DNA of 17,300 nt, from the NCBI GenBank assembly GCA_025966255.1, contig JAOPVG010000173.1:1-17300 (forward strand). Direction: 5' to 3'. Shown piece by piece: positions 1 to 6,568 of this stretch; within the stretch, counting starts at the first letter, position 1; the number at the start of each line of letters is the position of its first letter. A program made the translations under genes and the position numbers. The notes beneath the pieces are model-generated. The model made no database searches. It was not told the origin of the DNA and saw nothing but the letters and a program-made list of their open reading frames with translations. The DNA is from Jatrophihabitans sp. GTDB lineage: Bacteria; Actinomycetota; Actinomycetes; Mycobacteriales; Jatrophihabitantaceae.

Positions 1-1
1 G

Positions 2-1249
2 CCGGTGCGCATCCGCGCTTGGGACGGGAGTGAGGCCGGCCCCAAGGACGGTCCGGTGCTGGTCATCCGGTCCCGGCGCGCCCTCCGCCAGTTGCTGTGG
101 GCGCCGGGGGAGTTGGGGCTCGCCCGCGCGTACGTCACGGGCGACCTCGACGTGGACGGCGAGCTGGCCGACGGCTTTCGCCGGGCGTGGACGCAGGCCC
201 GCTCCGGTCCGACCACCGGCATCTCACTGAGTGCCGGCGCGAAGGCCAAGGCGGCGCTGGCCGCGGCCAAGCTCGGCGCGATCGGCCCCCGCCCAACGCC
301 GCCCGCGTCCGAGGCAAGGCTGACCGGCCGTCTGCACAGCCGGCTGCGCGACCGCGCCGCGATCTCGCACCACTACGACCTGTCCAACGACTTCTACGCA
401 CTGCTGCTCGACGAGTCGATGGCCTACTCGTCGGCGTACTACACACATGAAGGGCAGTCACTGGCCGACGCGCAGCGCGCGAAGCTCGACCTCATCTGCC
501 GCAAGCTGGATCTGAAGCCCGGAATGCGGCTGCTGGACGTCGGCTGCGGCTGGGGTTCGCTGGTCCTGCACGCCGCCGAGCACTACGCCGTTGAGGCCAC
601 CGGCATCACGCTCTCGGCCCAGCAGCGCGACCACACCGTCAAGCGCATCGCCGACCGTGGTCTCGCCGACCGCGTCGAGGTGCGGTTGCAGGACTACCGC
701 GAACTCGCCGACACCGGCGAGCAGTTCGACGCCGTCAGCTCCATCGAGATGGGCGAGCACGTCGGTGAGGGTCAGTACCCGGTGTACGCCGGGATCTTGC
801 ACAGCGCGCTGAAGCCGACCGGGCGCGTGCTGCTGCAGCAGATGTCGCGGCACCAGGACACCGCGCCCGGCGGCGGCGCCTTCATCGAGGCCTACATCGC
901 CCCGGACATGCACATGCGGCCGATGGCCCGCACGCTTGCGCACCTGCAGGACGCCGGCTTCGAAATCCGCGACGTCGAGGCGATGCGCGAGCATTACGTC
1001 ACCACCGTCGAGCAGTGGATCGAGACGTTCGAGTCGAAATGGGACCAGTTCGTCGGACTGGTGGGCGAGGAGGTGGCCCGGGTGTGGCGGCTCTACCTCG
1101 TCGGCGGGGCGCTGACGTTCGAAGAGGGACGCATGGGTGTCGACCAGTTCCTCGCGGTCAAGGCCACCGCCGACGGCCGCAGCGGGATGCCCGCTACGCG
1201 GCCCTGGGCGGTGGGCAATGTCAGCGCCGCGGGTAACACCAGCCGGTGA
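2..1249 (+). CDS. Cyclopropane-fatty-acyl-phospholipid synthase family methyltransferase, UfaA1-like (5' end outside window)
   Basis: This is an SAM-dependent methyltransferase predicted to methylate or cyclopropanate unsaturated acyl chains of membrane phospholipids. Counting from the GTG at 5, the family signature SHHYDLSNDFY lies at residues 121-131 and is followed by MAYSSAYY. The SAM-binding glycine loop LLDVGCGWGS lies at 176-185, then comes IEMGEHVG (247-254) and a GGGAFIEAYI segment. The frame is open back to base 2, and the visible N-terminus begins inside the usual N-terminal domain, so the true start probably lies upstream and the GTG at 5 is only the first candidate in view. The stop overlaps the next gene's GTG (GTGA), which implies translational coupling. 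The pairing with DUF1295 matches the mycobacterial ufaA1 (Rv0447c)-Rv0446c neighbourhood, linked to 10-methyl (tuberculostearic) acid formation. Whether the product is cyclopropyl or methyl-branched cannot be read from the sequence. Confidence 0.9.
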   Translation, partial: PVRIRAWDGSEAGPKDGPVLVIRSRRALRQLLWAPGELGLARAYVTGDLDVDGELADGFRRAWTQARSGPTTGISLSAGAKAKAALAAAKLGAIGPRPTPPASEARLTGRLHSRLRDRAAISHHYDLSNDFYALLLDESMAYSSAYYTHEGQSLADAQRAKLDLICRKLDLKPGMRLLDVGCGWGSLVLHAAEHYAVEATGITLSAQQRDHTVKRIADRGLADRVEVRLQDYRELADTGEQFDAVSSIEMGEHVGEGQYPVYAGILHSALKPTGRVLLQQMSRHQDTAPGGGAFIEAYIAPDMHMRPMARTLAHLQDAGFEIRDVEAMREHYVTTVEQWIETFESKWDQFVGLVGEEVARVWRLYLVGGALTFEEGRMGVDQFLAVKATADGRSGMPATRPWAVGNVSAAGNTSR

Positions 1250-2061
1250 GCTCATCCTTCGACACCTCGGCATTCGCCGGCACCCTCGGGTGGGCCGGCG
1301 GCGCCGTTGTCGTCGTGCTCGCGGCCACCTTCGGCGTGGCCAAGATCGCCGGCAAGCACAGCGTGATCGACACGACGTGGGGTCTGCTGTTCGTCGCTAT
1401 CGCCAGCACCGTCTTCGTCCGGTCGAGCGGCCACGGCGATGAGGTGCGGCGCTGGCTGCTGTTCGGGCTGGCCACGCTGTGGGGACTGCGCCTCGCGCAG
1501 CACATCGGCCGGCGCACGATCGGCAAGCCCGAAGATCCGCGGTATGCCGAGCTGCTGGACAAGGCCCGCGGCAATCCGGATCTCTACGCGCTGCGGATGA
1601 TCTACCTGCTGCAGGGCTTGCTGGCGTTCATCATCGCCGCACCGATCCTGGTGGGTGCCTTCGAGCGTGATTCGGTGGGCCCGCTCGCGTGGGTCGGCGT
1701 CGCGGTCTGGTTGGTCGGCGTGTTCTTCGAGGCCGTCGGTGACTCGCAGCTGGAGCGCTTCCGCCGCGACCCGGGCAACAAGGGCAAGGTCAACGACGTC
1801 GGCCTGTGGCGCTACACCCGCCACCCCAACTACTTCGGCGACGCCTGCGTCTGGTGGGGCATCTTCCTCGTGGCCGCCGACGCGCTCCCCGGCGTCGTCA
1901 CCATCTACTCCCCGGTGATCATGACACTGCTGCTCACCAAGGGCTCCGGTGCGCGGATCCTGGAGAGGCACATGAGCAAGCGCGACGGCTGGGACGACTA
2001 TGCCGCCCGCACGAGCAGGTTCTTCCCGCTCCCGCCGAAGCGGACCGCGATCCACAGCTGA
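1246..2061 (+). CDS. DUF1295 domain membrane protein (steroid 5-alpha-reductase-like)
   Basis: This is a polytopic membrane protein of 271 residues. It belongs to the DUF1295 family, which is related to steroid 5-alpha reductases and isoprenylcysteine methyltransferases. Hydrophobic segments are visible at roughly residues 10-30, 45-62, 66-80, 115-140 and 145-163. The family hallmark LWRYTRHPNYFGD sits at about 187-199, followed by another hydrophobic stretch and a charged tail with GWDDYAARTSRFFPLPP. The GTG start at 1246 overlaps the preceding stop codon by four bases, so the protein is almost certainly made together with the upstream fatty-acyl methyltransferase. The same gene order in mycobacteria suggests a role in lipid modification. 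The substrate is unknown, and a reductase role is only inferred from the fold family. Confidence 0.9.
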   Translation: MSSSFDTSAFAGTLGWAGGAVVVVLAATFGVAKIAGKHSVIDTTWGLLFVAIASTVFVRSSGHGDEVRRWLLFGLATLWGLRLAQHIGRRTIGKPEDPRYAELLDKARGNPDLYALRMIYLLQGLLAFIIAAPILVGAFERDSVGPLAWVGVAVWLVGVFFEAVGDSQLERFRRDPGNKGKVNDVGLWRYTRHPNYFGDACVWWGIFLVAADALPGVVTIYSPVIMTLLLTKGSGARILERHMSKRDGWDDYAARTSRFFPLPPKRTAIHS

Positions 2062-2081
2062 AGCTCCGGGCCGGCCGCGCG

Positions 2082-2807
2082 TCAGCCGAGGCGACCGCCC
2101 GTGATCAGCACCGCCCCTCCGGCCAGCGCGGCCACCGTCACGAGCAGGAAGACGGCGACCCACAACGTCCCCGGCGTACGGGTGAGCCGGCCGAGGATAT
2201 CCGCGTCCGACCCGCCCGTGGCGCGTTGCCGACGGGCCTGCTGCAGCTCCAGCACGGCCCTGGGGGCGGCGAGCAGCAGAAACCAGGTGCCCACGTAGGC
2301 GAAGGCCGACTGGGTCGCCGGAGGGGCCCACCACGACACTGCGAACACGACCGCCCCGGCCACCAGCACCGACCACAGGCCGAACCAGTTGCGGATCTGG
2401 ACGAGCAGGAGCGCCAGCAACCCGAGCACCGCCCACAGCAGCGCCACCGCGTGGCCCACGTGCAGCAGGTACGCGGCGCCGAGCCCGACGAGCGCCGGCC
2501 CGGGGTAGCCGGCCGCCGCCGTGACGAACATGCCGACGCCGGTGCGTCGCCCGCGGGACAGGGTCAGACCCGAGGTGTCCGAGTGCAGGCGGATGCCGCT
2601 GAGCCGTCGACCGCTGGCCAGCGCGGCGACGCCGTGTGCGCCCTCGTGCGTGATGGTGACGAGGTGTCGGGTGCGGGTCCACAACGGCCGCCACGCCACG
2701 GCGACGAACGCCAGTGCCGCGCAGAGGGCGATGACCGATGGCTGGGGTGCGGCCTGGGTCGCGGTCACGCTCGTCCAGATCCGCGACACGTCGCTGTCGA
2801 AGGCCAT
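2082..2807 (-). CDS. M50B-like membrane zinc metalloprotease
   Basis: This is a 241-residue multi-pass membrane protein. A first hydrophobic helix (about 24-40) is followed by the zinc-protease motif HEGAH at 54-58 (HExxH). Further membrane segments lie at about 91-115, 118-137, 143-160, 168-182 and 215-237. A cytosolic-looking SDADILGRLTRTP segment at 200-212 resembles the conserved aspartate region of the Peptidase_M50B family (PF13398). Such proteins are distant relatives of site-2 proteases that cut substrates within the membrane. It is the third gene after the sigma and anti-sigma genes on the same strand, 45 bases from the anti-sigma stop, so co-transcription is likely. Cleavage of the neighbouring anti-sigma factor is an attractive inference but is not shown. 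There is no convincing Shine-Dalgarno sequence before the ATG. Confidence 0.82.
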   Translation of the reverse strand: MAFDSDVSRIWTSVTATQAAPQPSVIALCAALAFVAVAWRPLWTRTRHLVTITHEGAHGVAALASGRRLSGIRLHSDTSGLTLSRGRRTGVGMFVTAAAGYPGPALVGLGAAYLLHVGHAVALLWAVLGLLALLLVQIRNWFGLWSVLVAGAVVFAVSWWAPPATQSAFAYVGTWFLLLAAPRAVLELQQARRQRATGGSDADILGRLTRTPGTLWVAVFLLVTVAALAGGAVLITGGRLG

Positions 2808-2852
2808 CCGCGCCAGCCTGGCAGCTGCGCCTGTGCGGCGGATCGGAGCGAA

Positions 2853-3569
2853 TCAGCCGTACGAGCCGCGCAGCACGCTGATGCCGCTGTACTGGTCCTG
2901 GTCGATCTTCTGCACGCTGACCTCGATGTCGGAGTAGTGCGACATCACCGTGGTCGGGACGGGCAGGTCGGCCTTGCGGTCGGTGCCGATGAAGCCGACC
3001 GACTGCATGTGCTTGCGCACGTTGTCGGTGAGCCACACCTCGTACTGATGTCCGGCGTCCAGCTTGGGCAGCGCGGTTGCGTCGATCTTCATGCGACTGG
3101 TGCCGACGAGGGTGACCTGGGCCTTCGCGTGTCCCTCGTCGAACGGAGCCAACGCCACCTGACGCGTCGTGACGCCGTCCGAACCCGAGTTGATGGTCGC
3201 GATCGCGGCCCCGCCGCCGATGAGCACGGCCGCCGCGGCGGCGACGGCGAACGCGGTCCGGCGCCGTCGCTTCGGCTTGGCGGCGGTCGCTGTCGCTTCC
3301 TGGCGGACCTTCTCGAAGATCGAGCTCAGGTCGGGCAACGGCCCGGCCGGCACGTCCTCGGCGTCGTGCGACAAGTCCGAGTCGGCGGTGCGAACCTCCG
3401 GCGCGAAGCGGTGGGCCGAGGTCAGCGATGCGTGGGCGACGACCGCAGAGACGAGTTCCTGCATGCAGTCGTCACAGGTGCGCAGGTGGGATGCGGCCTC
3501 GAGCACGACATCACGGGTCGCGTCGCCCGTCAGCAGTCTGGGCAGTTCGTCTGAGATATGTGTGGTCAT
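2853..3569 (-). CDS. Membrane anti-sigma factor: zinc-binding ZAS domain plus RskA-like C-terminal domain
   Basis: This single-pass membrane protein of 238 residues is predicted to hold the adjacent ECF sigma factor inactive at the membrane. The cytoplasmic N-terminus carries the zinc-associated anti-sigma motif HLRTCDDC (H28, C32, C35). An acidic linker leads to an Ala-rich transmembrane helix at about 105-126, preceded by an RRRR stop-transfer cluster. The extracytoplasmic part (about 130-238) ends in an RskA-type domain with YEVWLTDN. Its ATG overlaps the sigma gene stop (ATGA), the usual arrangement for a sigma/anti-sigma pair. Mycobacterium tuberculosis RskA, as I recall its sequence, lacks such a cysteine motif, so this is an RskA-like protein rather than a clear orthologue. 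Confidence 0.87.
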   Translation of the reverse strand: MTTHISDELPRLLTGDATRDVVLEAASHLRTCDDCMQELVSAVVAHASLTSAHRFAPEVRTADSDLSHDAEDVPAGPLPDLSSIFEKVRQEATATAAKPKRRRRTAFAVAAAAAVLIGGGAAIATINSGSDGVTTRQVALAPFDEGHAKAQVTLVGTSRMKIDATALPKLDAGHQYEVWLTDNVRKHMQSVGFIGTDRKADLPVPTTVMSHYSDIEVSVQKIDQDQYSGISVLRGSYG

Positions 3570-4153
3570 CGAGACCCCCGTGAATTTTCGAGCAGGCCGG
3601 CGAGGCGCTGCAGACCGCGTGCGGTGCGGGTCTTGACGGTGCCGAGCGGAATGCCGAGGGCGCCGGCCGTCTCGCTTTGGGTGTATCCGTCGAAGTAGGC
3701 CAGTTCGATCACTTCGCGTTGCAGTTCGGGGAGCAGGTTCAGGGCCCCACGAACCTCGTCAGCCCAGACGAAGCGTTCGGCGATCTCGCGACCGTCGGCA
3801 CCGGTCATCTCCCGCATGGAATCGATTGGGACGACGACGTCGCGACGCTTGCGCAGATGATCGATGGCCCGTTTCCGGGCGATGCTGAGCACCCAGGCGC
3901 GCAATGACTGCTCGGGATCGTAACGCTCGTGGACACGCCAGACCTCGTAGAAGACCCGCTGCATCACGTCCTCGATGTCCGGCTGGGGCACGTACCGGCT
4001 CAAGTAGGACATGACGAGGGGACCAAGGTTCCGGTAAGCCTCTTCCAAGGCCTCCGGATCACCCCGGTTGAGACGTTCACCGATTTCGGCGAGGGCGGAC
4101 TCCACATCGCTTTGTTCGTCACTAGAGGTGTTCACGGTTCCAGGTCTGCCCAT
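3566..4153 (-). CDS. ECF-type RNA polymerase sigma-70 factor (SigK-like neighbourhood)
   Basis: This is a 195-residue alternative sigma factor with only the two ECF domains. Region 2 covers about residues 40-104, including DIEDVMQRVFYEVW and the DNA-contacting RAWVLSIARKRAIDHLRKRR. Region 4 covers about 136-187, with LPELQREVIELAYFDGYTQSE and the helix-turn-helix GIPLGTVKTR. It is followed by its anti-sigma factor with a 4-base overlap. The ATG at 4153 lies 3 bases from the fahA stop. A GTG at 4135 is an alternative start, and neither has a strong ribosome site. Position beside UfaA1/DUF1295 and an RskA-like partner recalls SigK, but the sequence is divergent and contains no cysteine at all, so the redox disulfide described for SigK of M. 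tuberculosis cannot form. Its target promoters are unknown. Confidence 0.9.
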   Translation of the reverse strand: MGRPGTVNTSSDEQSDVESALAEIGERLNRGDPEALEEAYRNLGPLVMSYLSRYVPQPDIEDVMQRVFYEVWRVHERYDPEQSLRAWVLSIARKRAIDHLRKRRDVVVPIDSMREMTGADGREIAERFVWADEVRGALNLLPELQREVIELAYFDGYTQSETAGALGIPLGTVKTRTARGLQRLAGLLENSRGSR

Positions 4154-4156
4154 GAA

Positions 4157-5278
4157 TCACGGGTCAGCGCTCACGGACGGCAACACGCGGCCGCGCACCT
4201 CGGCCAGCGTGACGGCACCGGCGGTCGCGGCGATGGTCACCTCGTCGCCGTCCTCGAGCCACGTGCCGGTGGCTCCGTCGCCGCGATCGAGCGGTTCGGT
4301 GCCGTTCCAGGTCAGCTCCAGCAGGCAGCCGCGGTGACCGCGATCCGGTCCGCTGACCGTGCCTGACGCGAACAGGTCGCCGGCCCGGACCGCGGACCCG
4401 TTAGAGGTCAGATGTGCCAACATCTGCGCATATGTCCAGTACATGGCGCCGAACGGCGGGCGGCTCACGACCTGGCCGTTGATGCGCACCTCGAGATCGA
4501 GGCGCAATCCGTGGGCCGGATCGGTCTCGCGCAGGTGCGGCAGGGGCAGTGGGTCCTGCCGCGGTGCGGTTCGCACGCCGGCGAGAGCGTCGAGCGGGGT
4601 GATCCAGGCGCCGATCGACGTCGCGAACGACTTGCCGAGGAACGGGCCGAGCGGCGGCGTCTCGAAACCCTGCATGTCCCGGGCCGACCAGTCGTTGAGC
4701 AGGCAGACCCCGAAGATGTGGTCGTCGGCGTCGGCGACCGCGATGCGGCTCCCGGGCCGGCCGACGACGAATGCCACCTCGGCCTCGAAGTCCAGGCGGC
4801 GGGTCGGGCCGAAGGTGACGGCGTCCCCGTCCAGGAACTGCCCGCGCGGGCGGGGCACGTCCGTGCCAGACACCACCACGCTGCCCGACCGGCCGTGGTA
4901 GCCGAGGGGCTGGTGCTTCCAGTTCGGGGTCAGCGCGGCGCCGTCAGGACGGAAGATCCGCCCGGCGTTCGTGGCGTGATGCTCGGATGCGTAGAAGTCG
5001 ACGTAGTCGGCCACCGTGAACGCCAGGACCGGCGTGACGTCGGCCAGCGGGGTCAACGGGTAGCGGTCGGCGGTGAGGGCGTCGACGACGTCGGCGCGGA
5101 CCCGCGTCCAGATCGGACGGCCCCCGGCGAGGAACGCGTCCAGCGTGCCGCCGGCGAACAGGTCCGGGTCTAGGTGGCTGAGGTCGAGGACGTCGGCGCC
5201 GAATCGCGCCGCCGCGAACCGGCGCCCGTCCGCGCCGATGACCGATCCGTAGGGCAGGTTGTCGATGCCGAAACTCAT
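4157..5278 (-). CDS. fahA: Fumarylacetoacetase
   Basis: This is the last enzyme of tyrosine/homogentisate degradation, hydrolysing 4-fumarylacetoacetate to fumarate and acetoacetate in the cytosol. The 373-residue protein keeps the family's active site. DYVDFYASEHHATN (91-104) supplies the metal ligand D94 and catalytic H101. YHGR follows at 127-130, FEAEVAF holds E165 and E167, and NDWSARDMQ holds D196. PLGPFLGKSFATS follows. An N-terminal MSFGIDNLPYGS is typical of bacterial FahA and fixes the start at 5278. That ATG overlaps the hmgA stop by four bases, so the two are translationally coupled. The stop lies only 3 bases before the ECF sigma gene, suggesting that one transcript continues into it. 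Confidence 0.96.
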   Translation of the reverse strand: MSFGIDNLPYGSVIGADGRRFAAARFGADVLDLSHLDPDLFAGGTLDAFLAGGRPIWTRVRADVVDALTADRYPLTPLADVTPVLAFTVADYVDFYASEHHATNAGRIFRPDGAALTPNWKHQPLGYHGRSGSVVVSGTDVPRPRGQFLDGDAVTFGPTRRLDFEAEVAFVVGRPGSRIAVADADDHIFGVCLLNDWSARDMQGFETPPLGPFLGKSFATSIGAWITPLDALAGVRTAPRQDPLPLPHLRETDPAHGLRLDLEVRINGQVVSRPPFGAMYWTYAQMLAHLTSNGSAVRAGDLFASGTVSGPDRGHRGCLLELTWNGTEPLDRGDGATGTWLEDGDEVTIAATAGAVTLAEVRGRVLPSVSADP

Positions 5279-6474
5279 GTGGTGGGACCGCGCCCCGACC
5301 ACGACCACGCGTACTTGCCGTCGTCGCTGGCCCGGCCGGCCTCGCCCAGACGCAGCGGCCGGAACGTGTCGACCATGACGGCCAACTCGTCGAAGTAGTG
5401 CACGCCGATCGAGCGCTCGTACGCGCCCGGCTGCGGGCCGTGGGAGTGCCCGCCGGGATGCAGGCTGATCGACCCCGGCCCGATGCCCGAACCCTTGCGG
5501 GCCTCGTAGTCGCCGGCGCAGTAGAACATCACTTCATCGCTGTCGACATTGGAGTGGTAGTACGGCACCGGGATCGACAGCGGGTGGTAGTCGACCTTGC
5601 GCGGGACGAAGTTGCAGATGACGAAGTTGGTGCCCTCGAAGACCTGATGCACCGGCGGTGGTTGATGCACGCGCCCGGTGATGGGTTCGAAGTCGGCCAC
5701 ATTGAACGTGTACGGGTAGAGGCAGCCGTCCCAGCCGACGACGTCGAACGGGTGGTGCGGAACGACGTGCACCGAACCGGCCAAGCCACCCGCGCCGCCC
5801 CCGCGGTGCTTGACGTAGACCTCGGTGTCGTCACCGTCGGCCAGCAGTGGTTCGGCCGGCGCGTGCAGGTCGCGCTCGCAATACGGCGCGTGCTCGAGCA
5901 GTTGCCCGAACTTGGACAGGTAACGCCGGGCCGGAGTGATGTGCGAGTTGGCCTCGATGCAATAGGCGCGCAGCGGCTCGTCGCCGGTGGGCCGCCAGCG
6001 ATGTGTGGTCGCGCGGGGGAGCAGCACGTAGTCGCCCGGTCTTGCCTCGAGCCCGCCGAACACCGTCTCGACCGTCGCCGTCCCGGATTCGACGTATACG
6101 CACTCGTCACCGACGGCGTTGCGGTACAGCGGGGACACCTCGCGCGCGACGGCGTAGGAGATCCGGACGTCGTCATTCGCGAGGACGAGCCGGCGACCGG
6201 TGACCACATCGACGCCCGCGCCCGTCGAGAACAGGGTGTGCAGTTGTAGGTGGCGGGGGAGCAGCGGATCGTTCGGCCCGCTCGACTGGTCGGGCAGCTC
6301 CCAGGGCCGCGCGTCGACCAGGGCCGAGGGGATACCGCGGTGGTAGAGCAACGAGGAGTCGGAGGTGAAGCCCTCCTCGCCCATCAACTCCTCGAAGTAC
6401 AGCTTCCCGTCGGGCGCCCGGTGCTGGGTGTGCCGCTTCGGGGGCACGCTGCCGCGGTGCTGGTAGTACGCCAT
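5275..6474 (-). CDS. hmgA: Homogentisate 1,2-dioxygenase
   Basis: This iron-dependent bicupin opens the ring of homogentisate to maleylacetoacetate. From the ATG at 6474 it is 399 residues, beginning MAYYQHRGSVPPKRHTQ, a typical start for the actinobacterial form. The C-terminal cupin has the probable iron ligands in YYHSNVDSDE (H307, E314) and HPGGHSHGPQPG (H339, H343 or H345), and VHQVFEGTNFVICNF lies just before. An in-frame ATG at 6510 would add 12 residues unlike the family and lies inside an inverted repeat, so I prefer 6474, where GATGGGG provides a weak ribosome site. The gene is coupled to fahA by an ATGA overlap and is the first gene of the minus-strand run. No hpd or isomerase gene accompanies it here. 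Confidence 0.94.
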   Translation of the reverse strand: MAYYQHRGSVPPKRHTQHRAPDGKLYFEELMGEEGFTSDSSLLYHRGIPSALVDARPWELPDQSSGPNDPLLPRHLQLHTLFSTGAGVDVVTGRRLVLANDDVRISYAVAREVSPLYRNAVGDECVYVESGTATVETVFGGLEARPGDYVLLPRATTHRWRPTGDEPLRAYCIEANSHITPARRYLSKFGQLLEHAPYCERDLHAPAEPLLADGDDTEVYVKHRGGGAGGLAGSVHVVPHHPFDVVGWDGCLYPYTFNVADFEPITGRVHQPPPVHQVFEGTNFVICNFVPRKVDYHPLSIPVPYYHSNVDSDEVMFYCAGDYEARKGSGIGPGSISLHPGGHSHGPQPGAYERSIGVHYFDELAVMVDTFRPLRLGEAGRASDDGKYAWSWSGRGPTT

Positions 6475-6487
6475 TGCCCCATCGTTC

Positions 6488-6565
6488 CCGGTTGAGTGAC
6501 GGACCGCCATGATCAGAGACGGCGGATAAGCCGTCTCTGATCATGCGAGGTCGTCACTCAACCGG
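6488..6565. repeat. Nested inverted repeat between gltA and hmgA
   Basis: Two perfect inverted repeats share one centre. The inner arms are ATGATCAGAGACGGC (6509-6523) and its reverse complement (6530-6544), 15 bases each around the loop GGATAA. The outer arms are CCGGTTGAGTGAC (6488-6500) and GTCACTCAACCGG (6553-6565), 13 bases each. On both sides 8 unpaired or poorly paired bases separate inner and outer arms. The whole is 78 bases and fills almost all of the intergenic space between the gltA stop (6569) and the hmgA start (6474). It could be a two-part hairpin, an operator, or a short mobile or repetitive element with terminal repeats. Confidence 0.9.
6509..6544 (-). terminator. Probable stem-loop terminator after gltA
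   Basis: This is a perfect 15-base stem with a 6-base loop that begins 24 bases after the gltA stop in the direction of transcription. The stem is strong but has no following run of T on either strand, as is common for actinobacterial terminators. It would insulate hmgA from gltA. An operator function for hmgA is equally compatible with the sequence. Confidence 0.5.
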
Positions 6566-6568
6566 CAG

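Noticed and set aside
1252..3036. Long open frame on the minus strand (594 codons) across DUF1295 and the protease and anti-sigma genes
   Set aside because: It is antisense to DUF1295, rich in Arg, His and Pro, and overlaps three well-supported genes. Long accidental frames are expected in such GC-rich DNA.
2853..6568. Autoregulatory SigK-type promoter (CCATCC and CCGAAT elements)
   Set aside because: I looked for both elements at 16-17 base spacing around the sigma operon and upstream of hmgA and found only single unpaired hexamers.
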